A stretch of 64,000 bases of DNA from Elysia chlorotica (lineage: Eukaryota > Mollusca > Gastropoda > Plakobranchidae). The stretch is from positions 266,669 to 330,668 of the forward strand of contig RQTK01000159.1 in the NCBI GenBank assembly GCA_003991915.1. Direction: 5' to 3'. Positions 51,101 to 63,099 of the stretch are shown here, one piece after another. The position numbers were made by a program, and so were the translations under genes. The first letter of the stretch is position 1; each line of letters opens with the position of its first letter. The notes beneath the pieces are model-generated. The model saw only the letters and a list, made by a program, of their open reading frames with translations. It had not been told where the DNA came from and searched no databases.

Positions 51101-54100
51101 TTGGAGCTAAACATTCTGGTTTCCAAGTTATTTGGTGAAAAGTGGATATTTTTTAGGAAAGAAACCTGACCTTGGCCTTTCAAAGCCACAGTCAAGATCT
51201 CAAAACACTTGTAACGTAGGGAAAACTGCTTCAAATTTTTCTACACCCTTTCAGCTTTCAAAAAATGTATAGGTTTCATGGTTTAGAAAAAAATGTTGCG
51301 ACCTTCCATTCCATTTTATGACCCCTATATAAATTACCAAATATAGCCCAACACCACATACTAAATACTAGCAAAACTTGTAGGGTTAAAGTAGTCTTTT
51401 TTTAGCGTCTAAAAATACCATAAACTGGCTGAAATCGGGATGGGCAGCTCGTGGGTGGCATTTCAGCATTTAAGAAATTCCCTTTGTGTATTCTAAGACA
51501 TTGAACATGATTCTGACTGCTTCTCCCTGTATTCCATATAAAGCACACAGAGTGTAAAGAAAAAATACCTAAGATCAGATGTGTAGTTTTAAACTGGTAT
51601 GTTGTACAGTTATGTAAAAGGGGCACTTTTTTCTATTTTAGAAATAACCTCACGTCTTTAAAAATCAAGCTTTAGTATAGTTGAATTTGGTGTTATAATT
51701 CTGAGAGTCAAAAGATCTATTCAGATTAATAACAATTGAAAGCCTATATCCATTTTCTATGAGTTTAGAGTACCAATATGTATAAATATCATTTATGCTC
51801 TGAGATCATGCATCTAAATTTGGTCATCTTATTAAACTTACTTTGAACTAAGTCAGAAAAGGATATCTGTGTACTAGCCTTATAAAATAAGCAGGAAGTT
51901 GATTTCTCTTTTAAATAGTAAAATACAAAAAAAAAATATTGAAGAAAATACCTCAGAGTCTGTCCTTTTTTTTTTCAGATTAAAAAAAAAAAAATCAATC
52001 TCTGTGTTTGGTCATGAAAGTTTTCAAATATATTTACATACCTTGTTATTTCAGATGTGTTCAAGACTGTTCGACCCTATGGAGTGTTTTTAGCAGTTCT
52101 AATGACATACGCTGCAAGCTCGCTTTTGCATGTAAGTGTGTGTGGGTTTTTCTTCTTTTTTTGTTTGTTAATTTTTGTTTTGTTTTGTGTGTGTGTGTGG
52201 GACGGTGGGGATGGGGGTAGGGGAAGGTGTTTAAATCGCAGAAATGCACACGTATGAGACAAAAGTCAAAATTAACAAAGTTTGAGAAATTTATAGTGTG
52301 TAAAAATATTAGATTATCATTTCTAGAATCAAAAATATTCTTTTTCTTTCAAAAAACTGAAATGGTCACTGTAGAATAATTTTTCTATATATAAAACGCT
52401 TTAGCTAAAAACTGAGTGATTTCTGCTTCTCCCTTGTTGATTCACATACAGTAACATGTTTGTTTTTATAAGTTGTTATGATTGAAATGGTTTGTAATAT
52501 TTAATAGTAATATTTCACAGAAAATTTTTTTAAACCTTTGCCTAAAGGAAAAAATGATGCAAGCTCTCTGTGTGTGTATTATCATAGAACAGCCTTTTGA
52601 ATAATTTATATTATTTTTAATGGAACTGTCACACACACTGCGGGACAGTTTTCTGCGGATCATTCATTAGCAACTATTAATCAGTTGATAAGTTTGCGAC
52701 GCTGAAATTCTTAAAAAGATAAAATGATTTTCTAAAATGAAAAAATTTCTGTACTTATGATCAAAATAAAATGAAAGAGAGATATTATAATGTATTCAAC
52801 TTATTATCATCTCACTTTTGTTACATTGTGTGTGTGTTCTTTTTCAGGGTCTTAACTTTCAGTTAGCAGCTGTTTTGTTATCACTGGGATTCTATTCATA
52901 CACTGAATTTGGTAAGAATTCATTTCTGCCTCACAATAATGGAAATGTTATTACTATCATGGATAAGATAATAGCTAAATACTTCTAGGTTTTTTATGGA
53001 TCCTGTATTATTAAAGCACGTAACTAGACAATCATGGTTAGTCATTATTCCATTTCATTGTTAGTTATTAATTTTGAGGAGTAATATATATATATATATA
53101 TCCTTTTAAGACACTGGTAAAGTATGTAGATCTCAGTAGACATAATCTTGTCCAGAGCTTGAAAGACTAGCTGACTGTTGTTAGACTAGCTCAGGACAAA
53201 ATTGCTACTAACAAACAGCAAATATTTTCATTATACGACCTAGATGAAAGACATACGTCTTATTCAACAAACACAGGCGTTTTAATTTTGATATGCTATT
53301 TTTTTGTAAAGTGATGTTTTCCCATGGAAGGGTGCTTTTTCTTCTTTTTTTTACAAAATTGATAATTGTAGGATTAAAATATTTTTATGGTGGCTTTTGC
53401 CTTAATGACTTACTGTGGTATGAATTAATATTAAAAAGCGATAAATGAACTGTTCTGATTGGGTTTGATTTTATGGACAAAAAATAAGAAGAAAAAAAAT
53501 AAATAACAGCCTTTCCATTTTTAAAGTGCATGATTATGTTGGGTTTTATTTTTAGTTCAAGATGCGCTTTGGTGTTTTAATTGAGATTGTCAAGTTTCTG
53601 GAAATATTTTTATTCTGTGATTAATACTTATGTTATAATTTAATTGTTGAATGTTTTTTTGCATTTCAGTGTTCCGCAGACGGCTCTCTGTTATATATGA
53701 TGCATGCATACAGGCAAAGAGATGTAAACCAAAGTGTGATCACAAGTATACTAGTGTGAGTCTTAATAAAAGAAAGAATTGATAAGCAATTTTACTTTCT
53801 TCAGATAGGAATGGAAACAATGAAATAATTTTTATCCTCTAAGTATAATGATAATAGGAACAATAGAAATATGTGATGTCTATTAATTTGACTAAAAATA
53901 ATAACAATTTTACACGGTTATCTATATCTATGTATTCTAAATTAAAATGCTAGTATTACTAAAACAGTATATCAATGTAATACTAGGTAAACATAATAAA
54001 AATACATGTGCATTTCAATAATAGTTGTAAGAACTTTACATATGGTTATATGCCAAGTTAATATATGGGTATTACTAACCCAATATATCAGTGTAATACA

Positions 54101-55325
54101 TATATATACTAAATAAACTTATAAATTCCATTCCATTTCCTTCTCATTAATATGCGAATAGATAAGATTGGAAAGGTTTGAGCCAATTTCAAAATGCCTG
54201 TCGGAAAAAGAATGTTTTTAGCTTAGATTTAAATGTTTATAAAGAATCTAAATTTTCCAAATCTACTGTAAGATTGTTCCAAACGTCAGCACTCTGGTAG
54301 GACAAGGCTCTTGGCCATGTTTTGGAATTGACTATTGCTTTTATATACAGTTTGGAGCTCGCTGATCTAAGGTTTCTAGTGGGAACATGTGTTTTCAACA
54401 CGGATAAGATGTTTTCAAAGTGTGTAAATATTGTTCGTAGAACACATTACTAGGTAAAAATGTCCGCGATTCTAATTGAAAAAAAATTTTAATCATAAGT
54501 TATCACAAATGGCAATTTGTTACAATATGATATATATGAAAGTGTTTTTTCTGAAGTTTTTTTTTTTTTCCTATGAAATTGTTGAGTAAAATAACAAATT
54601 TACTAAATGATGCAATGAATATCATGCCTTATTTATTTTTTCCCTCTCTTCACATTGGTTCCAGTCTCATCCCGTGGTTATGTTAGTGAATGTCTGCTTA
54701 GGAGCTCTGGCTGTTTTCCACCTTGCTTATCTAGGTTTGATGTTTGACAGCAGTGCTGGGGAAGAGAAGGTAAAGCTGCCCTGTTTATTTTTTTTTCATT
54801 CAGCAGCTGAAGACTTATATATTTTTTAGCACATAAGATAGTGAGATGGGACTCTTAAGTACAGCGTCGCGGTAGCTTACTACTTGTCATAGACTATTAG
54901 AATAAGAAGGCTTACGACAAGTTGTAAGCTATAGCGACATTGCACTAAACGGCCCGTGTTGTCTAGTTCTTGGCTTTAGTGGAATCGCTTTACAGTATGA
55001 ATCACATGATTTCTTTTTTCAAGAATGAGTTACAGTTATTAAGCTGTCAGCCTAGAGAATAGATTATTCTAGGAAGGCTAAAAAAGAAACAAAGACCCAT
55101 TTGGGCGATTTAAAATTTTGCAATAAATTTCACAAATATTTACAAGATTAAAAGAAAAAGTTTGTTTTGTTTTGTTGTTTTATTTAAACTGCATATTAAT
55201 ATAATTGTACCACTTTTGCGTCTTAGGGATATACAATGTGGCATACACTGGACAAGTGGAGTGGTCTTGATTTCCTCAGCCATTGGGTGGCACTGGGAAC
55301 ATTTATTCTCTACTGGATTGTTTGA
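45172..55325 (+). CDS. PORCN: Protein-serine O-palmitoleoyltransferase porcupine
   Basis: PORCN is the ER-membrane MBOAT enzyme that attaches palmitoleate to a conserved serine of Wnt proteins, a step needed for Wnt export and signalling. Thirteen exons join in phase to 501 residues: 45172-45323, 45979-46136, 47009-47222, 47644-47687, 48932-49119, 49487-49593, 49888-50004, 50589-50683, 52055-52131, 52848-52911, 53670-53755, 54665-54769 and 55227-55325. Family marks include [70 protein letters not shown] and [16 protein letters not shown]. The MBOAT catalytic pair is present: Asn 349 in NWNLP and His 384 in LLHG, 35 residues apart as in human (306/341). The N-terminal 51 residues are strongly acidic ([17 protein letters not shown]), which accounts for most of the extra length over the 461-residue human protein. 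The ATG at 45172 has GAA before and G after. An in-frame ATG at 45076 lies upstream of the probable acceptor and was not chosen. Confidence 0.97.
46190..46445 (-). mobile_element. tRNA-derived SINE with intact target duplication
   Basis: A 256-bp element in PORCN intron 2. On the minus strand it begins with a tRNA-like head (A box TGGTAGCCCTGGG, perfect B box GTGGTTCGAGCCC). It then has a central domain containing TTTAATGTGACCGGCTGAGA and a tail. A 13-bp direct repeat, TTATCCTACCAAG, flanks it at 46177-46189 and 46446-46458, the mark of LINE-driven insertion. The central domain is shared with the element at 61717. Confidence 0.88.
46690..46738. repeat. Perfect 17-bp hairpin
   Basis: AAAAAATAAGATTCCAG at 46690-46706 and its exact complement at 46722-46738, with a 15-base loop, in PORCN intron 2. 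No element termini are apparent around it. Confidence 0.85.
47725..47820. repeat. 49-bp tandem duplication
   Basis: ATCAATTTGTAAAGATCTTT and the following bases occur twice with a 49-base period just after a PORCN exon. Intronic; no function seen. Confidence 0.85.
47931..48356 (-). mobile_element. Tigger/pogo-like DNA transposon relic
   Basis: About 426 bp flanked by TA, with terminal inverted repeats CAGTGGACTTCGCATATA (left) and GAGTGGACCTCGGATATAG (right, minus strand), the style of Tigger/pogo elements of the Tc1-mariner group. An internal minus-strand frame (48047-48262) keeps a weak likeness to the CENP-B-type helix-turn-helix region (FKEKAINI ... FAEISG). It has no catalytic domain, so it is an internally deleted copy, within a PORCN intron. 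Confidence 0.65.
51046..51274. repeat. 25-bp inverted repeat pair
   Basis: ACCTATACATTTTCTGAAAG plus CTGAA at 51046-51070 is matched by its complement at 51250-51274 with one difference. The spacer is about 180 bp. It lies in PORCN intron 8. It may be a small non-autonomous DNA element, though no target-site duplication is obvious. Confidence 0.7.
54170..54450. repeat. Probable dispersed repeat
   Basis: A non-coding block in a PORCN intron with the texture of a repeat I recall as widespread in animal genomes (segments such as TTGTTCCAAACGTCAGCACT and AAGGCTCTTGGCCATGTTTT). I cannot name the family without a library search. Confidence 0.35.
54848..54955. repeat. Foldback palindrome, ~108 bp
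   Basis: The arm containing GTCGCGGTAGCTTAC then ACTTGTCATAG pairs with the complementary arm CTTACGACAAGTTGTAAGC then TATAGCGAC around a short AT loop. Weaker pairing continues outward to GGG/GGCCC. It lies in the PORCN intron before the last exon. A small foldback MITE is likely; the RNA would form a long hairpin. Confidence 0.75.
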
Positions 55326-56138
55326 CCTTCCCTTGATTCCAAGGCTGTAACCTGAAGAAAGGCAGAGAAAAAAAAAGAACAGTTAATCAAAATGAAATCT
55401 AATACATTGTAATCTTTATCACTAAAAAAATCATATGGCCATGCACCACTTGGAATGTGCAATATATAATCCATTTAAACTTCATGCATTAGTTGGAAAC
55501 ATCCGTAAGATTTTAACATTTTTACTAAGAGCGCAAGAACTGCTTTTGCCATAGATAGCACTTGTTTGTTTTACAAGAATATCACTGTGAATCTCAATAG
55601 CAAATATTACTCATTAGGGTGTCCAGGAAATTAGGCAAAAAGGAAATGAGAGAATAAATAATTACTTTGGTAAGACAAAAACAAGCATCAACAGCGGACA
55701 GGTTTTATAGCCAAAAAGGAATAAATTTCAAACGGAGGAGTTTGTTTTGTTAAGCCAAAAAAAAAAAATAGAAAAGAGAATGAGAAAAAGCATAGAAGCT
55801 CATAGAATAGCTCTGAAGGGCAGTGCAATGGGTAAAAACAAGAAAGTTAACGGTCAATGATGGACTGTGGGCAGACATAGTCTTCTGTATAGGCAGGATT
55901 GTTGTTTTTTTGTGTTGGTCTGGTAGGATTTTCTGTAACTTATCTCGCCCAGACACACTGGGAACCTTTCTTGCCTGTGTTTCCTAATCTGTTGAGACAT
56001 CCTGCTATCTTGCTTCTCAATGCCAAAAGAGAATTCTATTAAGCAGCTGTCAATGACTCTTTTAAAAGCATTAGTAATATAATCAAGCTGTTCCTATGAC
56101 ATATTTCAAAATTGAATAAGGTAAGCGTTTAACTTTGT
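55326..56138. other. PORCN 3' region
   Basis: Noncoding, AT-rich. The nearest AATAAA is at 55653-55658. Another strong one is at 58106-58111, so the end of the mRNA is uncertain. A ~75-bp segment at about 56030-56105 is repeated beyond the transposon at about 56660-56735. Confidence 0.5.
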
Positions 56139-56142
56139 TTAA

Positions 56143-56630
56143 CCCCTTGAGTGCCCTACCCCGAGCCTCACTCGGGGTACAATGTCGACCCTGTGTGCCT
56201 ATGCCCCGAACCTCACTCAGGGTAATTTCGTCATCAATTTTTTACTATAAAATGGGAGATTACTGGTTTGGGAATAGCACTGAGTATTACTACAGTGGTT
56301 TCCCCTTGACCAGAACTGCATTTGTCTGGAAAACTTTGCGAACCTTTTTTTTAATGAATTTTATTCATCCTTCTGATAGAGAGAAGATAGCGTCCGAGTT
56401 TTGCCACTCTGTTCAGCAAAGGTTCAGGCCTTGTTTATCAACTTCACAGGCTCTTTTGGAAGTGTTGAACGATGCTGATAGCAATGATGAAGATCTTTAC
56501 GATGATAATGAACCCGAAGATGAAGATTTAGACCTAGAGTTAGATCTAGATCTAGATTTCAGATATAGGTCTATATATAGTAATTTACTCCCCGGCACAG
56601 GGCGTTACAAACCCATCGGCAGTCAAGGGG
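56143..56630 (+). mobile_element. piggyBac-like element, internally deleted
   Basis: A 488-bp element lies between TTAA copies (56139-56142 and 56631-56634). Its terminal inverted repeats are CCCCTTGAGTGCC and, read from the other end, CCCCTTGACTGCC (12 of 13 equal). Inside is a long open frame (56135-56644, 169 codons) with TSQALLEVLNDADSNDED followed by an acidic run rich in D, E and L. This resembles the acidic N-terminal start of piggyBac transposases, but the catalytic domain is absent. It is probably a deletion derivative mobilised by a full-length relative elsewhere. Confidence 0.8.
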
Positions 56631-56734
56631 TTAAATTGTTATGAAACTGCTTTTTCAGCAAGAACAGAATTCTATCAGCTGTCAATGACTCTTTTAAAAG
56701 CATTAGTAATATAATCAAGCTGTTGAAATGAAAT

Positions 56735-59160
56735 ATATGAAAATGTTTTATTACTTTTAATAACATTTCTGTGGTGCTAGGCAACATATTTGCCTCGTTT
56801 TCTTTTACTTTTTCTACTCTTCCTTATGCTTAGAATTAAAAATTTCCATGGCCATTAGATTGTAAAGAGATCTGTATCGTTATTTCGCTTAATGTTATAG
56901 TATTCTTGAGGAACTGTAGCTTACTATATTTATAGCTAGTGTTATTCTTTACCATCATAACTGTTATGTGAATAAGAATAGACGCTACCCATTCTAGGTC
57001 TGTGAAATATGTTGATTTTAAACAATTGTTTTATTAATGAGCTATCAGTGGTTAAGCACATTAAGAGTTGTCATTTGGAGTGCAGTTTGATTTGTAGACT
57101 ATTTTTTTCCTGATCAAGTTTTTGATATCTTTGCATTGGTCTTGACAAGTTTAATCCTGGAAGACTTTTATCAAAGGAAGCAAAACATGTTGCAGTCAAG
57201 TCTTTCAAATTAACTTCCCTCATACTGCAAGCTCTTGTGTGATTCTAATGGTGTGAGCTGAGACCATTACATTTTAAAATTTTGACTGTTATTGTTAAAA
57301 AAAAAAATCTTGTAACCCTTCTATACAAACAAGTTCATAAGGCAACATCATTTACAGTTTCTTTTGCCTCTAAATGACATGAAATATTGTTTCACTAATC
57401 TTAAAATTGTCAAATTATACATGTTGTGGAAGAAATCACTACCTTCGTTTGTGAAAAGCTCAAAGGAAGAACAATGATAAGCACATATTTCTTGTTTCAA
57501 AATAGCTCAAGGAAACATACAGTTAAAGATATCAAAATTTTAAATACTGTAAAATTTTTTTTTATTTAATGTAAATTTGAGGATGTAAAATCTTTCAAAC
57601 ACTTTCATTGGTGTTAAAGTTATGTGGGCTTGGTCTTAGAAGGAATATTGCTATGTTGGGTTTATGTTTTTATATTGGTGCTACTGATACTTTACATTTT
57701 TATTTATTTTTTATTTATTTATGCTACTTGAAGTGGGTGATGATAACATGCTGTTTTAATTGCAAAGTGACTACCTAAAAGCATTATGGGATAAAAGATA
57801 TCTCTTTCATCGTGGATATACAATGTACTTTGTTCTTTGATACTGCTATTTAAAATTTTGTTGAGACCTGAAAATGTTCAATTCACTCGCATCACTACAT
57901 TTTCAATGCTCCTTTGAGACCAGTCATCCCTCTCAAGTTCATACCTAACCCTTTCTTAATATATCATTGCTTGCCACAGGGTAAACTATCAAGTAAATTC
58001 CCTCATCCTGTTCATTGTTTGTAACTGGAGAAAGGGTCATTATGTTGGTAGAAGTAAGTTATGAGCCATCAGTGGGTGATGTTGCAAATGGAGTTATTCT
58101 GTATAAATAAAGTTTATCCATTTCTAAAGAATTTTATCAAAGATAAAGATTGATAATATATGTAAAAGTATTTTTAATTTTTTTAAATGACTCACTTACA
58201 CTTTAAATGTGAAGTGTAACTGTTACTTTAAAGCTGAGTTCTCAAGTAAAGGGTTTTGCACTTCTTTGTGCTATGTATTTGATATATCTTGAACTACTCA
58301 AGATAGCTGAAATTCTTTTTTAAACCAGTGGGTTCTGCATGAAGTTTTCCAGTAGGTTATTAATGTAGTAAAATTGAAAAAAAAATCTGGCAACATGGGC
58401 CTTTTCTTCAGTCACTCACTTTAATCTCACTATGTATGTCTTGTTAATTGAAAGAAGTGATAAGGCAAAATGAAAGCTCTTTTGCTTTTTTTTCTTTATT
58501 TTATGAAATGTTCCCTTAAAAAAGGGTCTTTTCTTTCATTCCTGCAGCTGTTGGTTTGTTGATTTTATTTTTGTTTGTTTGTTTGTTTTTTGGTTTAATT
58601 TTATCACTTCTATTCCTTTATTATGGTGCAGCTGTTAATTTCTTAAAATGCTTTTTCTACATTTATTTCTTTAAATCTGTCATTTGCGGTGACTTGCCAA
58701 CCAGTATGATTTTGCATATTTTATTTTTAATACGCGTTGCTGCTAAACATTCGCGATTATTAGTATTTTGGTTAAAATATGTGCTCCATATCATAATTTG
58801 GCCTTTTGTTTTTGTTTTGTAAATAATAAATTTTATTTGTCAGAATTTGCAATTGAGTTTGGCAGGAGGTGTAACAATTATCTGGCAACCTAATTTGGCC
58901 CGCTCTACTTCCGGCGTTTCATTGAGAGATCTGCCATTTTTGTTGTTTACTTTCATGCTTCTCCTCTCAAATAGCTGTTTACAGTATATAAAAAATACAG
59001 TATAGTCCTGTATTGAAAGCCAATGAGTCAATTTCAATGTATGTGGTGGCATGGAATTATCAGACAATTAGATATTGCAAAGAAGTCTAATGAAGTAGTT
59101 GTACAGGAAGCTAACACAAAAAAGATCACCTATAATTAAATATAATTATAATTTGTATAT
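56735..59160. other. Gene-free stretch
   Basis: AT-rich sequence with no exon-like conservation that I recognise. A GC-richer patch near 58890-58950 holds an ACTTCCGG (ETS-type) site. Otherwise nothing is supported. Confidence 0.4.
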
Positions 59161-59164
59161 ATGC

Positions 59165-59360
59165 CAAGGAAACCTTTTTGGACATTTATTAGAAAAGAAA
59201 AGCTGCAACATCTTATATCTGGAATGATTGAGGTGAAGAGCAGCAGGGAAAAGACGATGGACAGGCAAACAAATGGCTTAACGTAATGAAGGTGGCCAGG
59301 CATTGAAAGCAGGGTCGGATCAGGAAGTGTGGAGGAGTGTGATCAGAACTTCCACAAAAC
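59165..59360 (+). mobile_element. LINE ORF2 C-terminal fragment
   Basis: One frame reads TFIRKEKLQHLISGMIEV then SSREKTMDRQTNGL, matching the GH-IRRE-LEHL-TGKIEG-R-RGRQR tail that ends many LINE reverse transcriptases. It is followed by a frame-shifted remnant with LKAG and a WRSVI-like tail. Truncated and broken; no flanking duplication is seen. Confidence 0.65.
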
Positions 59361-61716
59361 ACAGAACTTAATGAATTCCTTATTTATATTAAACTGTCAA
59401 AGACATCGGTATTAACAAAAACATTTACTTTTTAAGGCACATATCGTGGATTTGTCTTGGCTGACATACACCTCTAGTTTTTCCTCTTAGACCACTACAA
59501 ATACTATGAATGAAAGTTGAAAAGATTATTATGAATGATTACAATTTCATCTACATTAAAAAAAAAATCTTTTTCATGCTGCATAATTTAACCAGTATTT
59601 GTTATAAAATATTACTAATGATTTAACTTAAAACAGTCTTTATAGTAACAAGTATTCTGATTTTATGTACAAGGCTTCATTTTTACCAATAATATCAAGG
59701 CTGTGTCAATTTACCACTGGGCACAACTCTTTACCTTTTATCTCCATTTGAAGCTTTAACTATCGTTCTCTGTGATTCTTTTTGCTTCAAGTTAGTGAGC
59801 CATTAGAATTTTTGGCATGTCTTTATACTCTATTATCAGTATATATCTCACCTTTCTTGTTGAATCTCATTGATTGAATTATATTGAGTATATTAAGCAC
59901 ATATTGAGCAAATGAAGAAAAATAATTGAAATGGTTTGTTTTTTTCTGGCTTCGCTTAACAGTTTATTTCCAGTTACTTAATGTGCCTTGAAAGGAAGAT
60001 ATGTGTTGTTTTGTTATTTTAATTTTCAGGCCAGGTGTTTTATATACAATGAGAAATCTGAAGAGAAAATGCCATGTATTTACTTCAATGCTGATATTAA
60101 ATTACAGCAGCGCCATATCATGTGATTGAACTTTTCAATGGCCCTAATATATCTTTATCTTGGGGTGCACAGTGTGAAAAGCTTTCATAATCACTGAAAA
60201 AAAAAAGATTTTTGCCTTCTACGTTTAATTTAGATAAATGGATAAGAAATTCAGAATCAGAAGCACACTATCAAGAGTGGAGGGGCACAGTATCTTATGA
60301 TCTGAAAGATTGCGTCCTTGTTGATAACAGTCTACAAAATTTAGTTAAAACTTAGTACACAAGAATCTCATAGAAAATTGACTTTGAACTGAAGAACGGC
60401 ATAAAGTACAATTGAAATCACAGCGGATGAAGTAGATAAAAACTTAATTACATTTTATGATTGTAATTTTGTCAATCTAAAATTTACAAATTGTGTGTAT
60501 ATTTTTTGCAAATCTTGTGATTTAAGTAATTGCTTATCTGATTTTCATTGTGGGTGTAGAGAACTGGCTCGTGTACCATTGATATTTGTTGTAAATTTAT
60601 TGTTATTTTATTCTGCTGTCTCAAATTTCTTCGGCACATGGTTTTTATGTACGTGGGTGCTTCTTTTTAGTTATCTTTATGTTTTTGTGATATTTATGTG
60701 TCACTTTAACTTTCAAACATGAAGAAAAAAAATTTAATACTGCCTTACACTGCACAAGATACAGATGTGTTCATGTATTCGATATGTTCTCTAATTTTGT
60801 TTACTTTTCTGAAATCTGTTCTTAAAAAGTTATTGTTTTGCTTTCTTAGATTTTGGATCTTTTCAGTCCTATTACGTTTTACATATATATCATATATGCC
60901 TCCTTGCGTCTTGGCAGACGATCCAAGTAGCTTGTATTTGTAGTCTAAATTTTTCAGTGTCTCTCATGATTGATCCTGCGCATGTTTCAAAAAAAGCGTC
61001 TGTTGCAGGTTTCTGCAAGTTGACATGTGCTGTAAGGCTTGGTTTGCATATTCACTATTCACGTACCTCTATCTTGGTCTTTCTGTCTCTCCAACGTAAA
61101 CCAATGATCTTGTGAAATATAATTTCTTTTTAAAAAATTCAAGTTAAGCATCCATATTTTATTTTATTTCCATTTCTGTTTTTTAACTGATGGGAAATAT
61201 TGTTAACATTAACTACAATAAAGTTAGATAAAAATTTGACAATCTGGCTATATGTAACTTTTAGCCAATGGTCAAGGTACATGTATTATTTTTAAATTTT
61301 TGACTATATATATATAATTAGGCTCCATCAGAAATGCATGGAAAATATTAATTTCATCACTTTGATTACTAGGAAACTTACTGACAGCAGTAATGTTCAG
61401 ATTAATTTTAATCGTTTTTCATGGCAGTTTGTTTGCTTTTGAGGCAATCAAGAAATATAAGTCATAAAATGTGCCTTAATCTTATTACGGGCTGATTGAT
61501 ATAACAGCTGGTTTTAGAGGAATCTGCGCTTGTTTTACCAGTGCCTATTACAAACTTTACTTAAATATCATTCAAGCTCCATTGAGGCCTGATAAATATG
61601 ACATCACAAAATGCATGCATGTTAGTTGTTACGTTCTGCTACCTTATATCTTAAACTTAAAAGCATGTTAAGTTTTATGTGATTTTGCTATTTTATACCA
61701 GATATTATCTATATGA
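59361..61716. other. Gene-free stretch
   Basis: AT-rich sequence; the short open frames are hydrophobic readings of T-rich DNA. I see no exons, RNA genes or repeats that I can support. Confidence 0.4.
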
Positions 61717-61970
61717 GGGGACGAATTTGCGCAGGTGGGAGAGTGTTGGTCTCCCAATCACCTAAGTGGGAGGTTCCAGTTCAAAATCCATAATAGGTGA
61801 AAGTATTTTGCCGCTTTCGTCCCCTACTGGTTGGATCTATGTTAGTATAATGTGACCGGCTTAGACAAGTGCAGTGTATCCCCGCACTGTCTTTTTAAGG
61901 CAGAATGAAGAAACATTGTCACAAAATAGCCTTGCAACTTAACTCTAAAAGGGGAAAGGTAAGGGGAATT
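61717..61970 (+). mobile_element. tRNA-derived SINE (older copy)
   Basis: It starts with a decayed tRNA-like head (GCGCAGGTGGGAGAG for the A-box region, AGTTCAAAATCC for the B box). The central part, CCCTACTGGTTGGATC, then AATGTGACCGGCTTAGACAA and TATCCCCGCACTGTCTT, matches the complement of the element at 46190-46445. The head is more degenerate than in that copy. No clear target duplication is seen. Confidence 0.75.
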
Positions 61971-63099
61971 TTCTTTATGCACAAATTACTACTTTAAAAA
62001 CTGTTGAATTAAACTTTGCTATTTATTTATGCCTCTCATATAAATCTTGCATATATACATATTTTTTTTCACATAAAATGGTATTTTTTAAATTTGTACA
62101 GTTGTTTGTTTGTGTGGTTTCATTTATTTTTTTTTATTTATTTTTTTTACTCTTTTTTAAAATGTGGAGTACAATCTTTGAATGGTCATTAAGGCGGTAT
62201 TGAAATATGGAATTAATACTTTTTTTTTTACTCCACAAATTATGATAAAATAAGATAAAATAAGCCTTTTTTTTTTATCCCATAGAGAAATTGCCCTTGG
62301 TCGCACATATTCATTTGATTCAATAAAACATCGATTATACATTATTATGTGAAAGAAAAAAAATAAGCATTTTACATTCACGTGCAACACTGTTGAAATT
62401 ATATACTGTCAGACATACATAATTTTTATTTGGAAACACACACCTCTTTACAATTGGCAACACTCTTATTTATAATAATGATAATGAATAATTTTGCAGT
62501 GTAATAAAAGGCTTAGTGAAAATACCAGACAACTTGTGCATTGGTTCACTTCACTAGTTATATTGTATTCAAAATACACCCACTGTAAAATCATTCAGCG
62601 TGTGGAAGGGTAATGTTTTAAAATGTAATTTGTATTAAATAATGTCTAGTTATAATTTAAATGATTTTTTACACCAATACAAACGAAAAAAGCAAGTAAA
62701 TTACTATAAAATTTTATGCTAATTTTTTTCTGTACAACAGCATAGTTTAAGAATGCAATTCTTGAAACTAAAGTAACATTTTATTTTCGCAATTTAGCCT
62801 ATGCTAGATGCAGATTGAAGTTGCGATTATTGTTCAAGGAAATATGTCCTATCTTCAGATACTGCCGTGTATAAATAATTATATTGTAATCGTTCATGTT
62901 TTTTTCTAGTATGGTTAAGAAGGCTGTTGTCAGTTCAGGGACACAAGTTTATAATTATCACAAGATAGCCAAGACATACATGTAATTCGAATGCAAGAAT
63001 TCTAGCTAGCGCAAGGCCTATAGTATCATGTAATGTGTTTTGTAGTTCACTCCACAGTGTATTTGCAAGGCGTCTTAACCTCTATGCGATGGATTATTT
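61971..63099. other. Gene-free stretch
   Basis: AT-rich with T-homopolymers. Nothing coding is recognised. Confidence 0.4.

Noticed and set aside
58840-59067. 75-codon minus-strand frame
   Set aside because: No domain, no coding bias and no exon structure; only its GC-richer edge is of interest.
60495-60943. Hydrophobic frames resembling membrane proteins
   Set aside because: T-rich DNA yields F, L and C-rich readings by chance; no conserved motif or splice structure.
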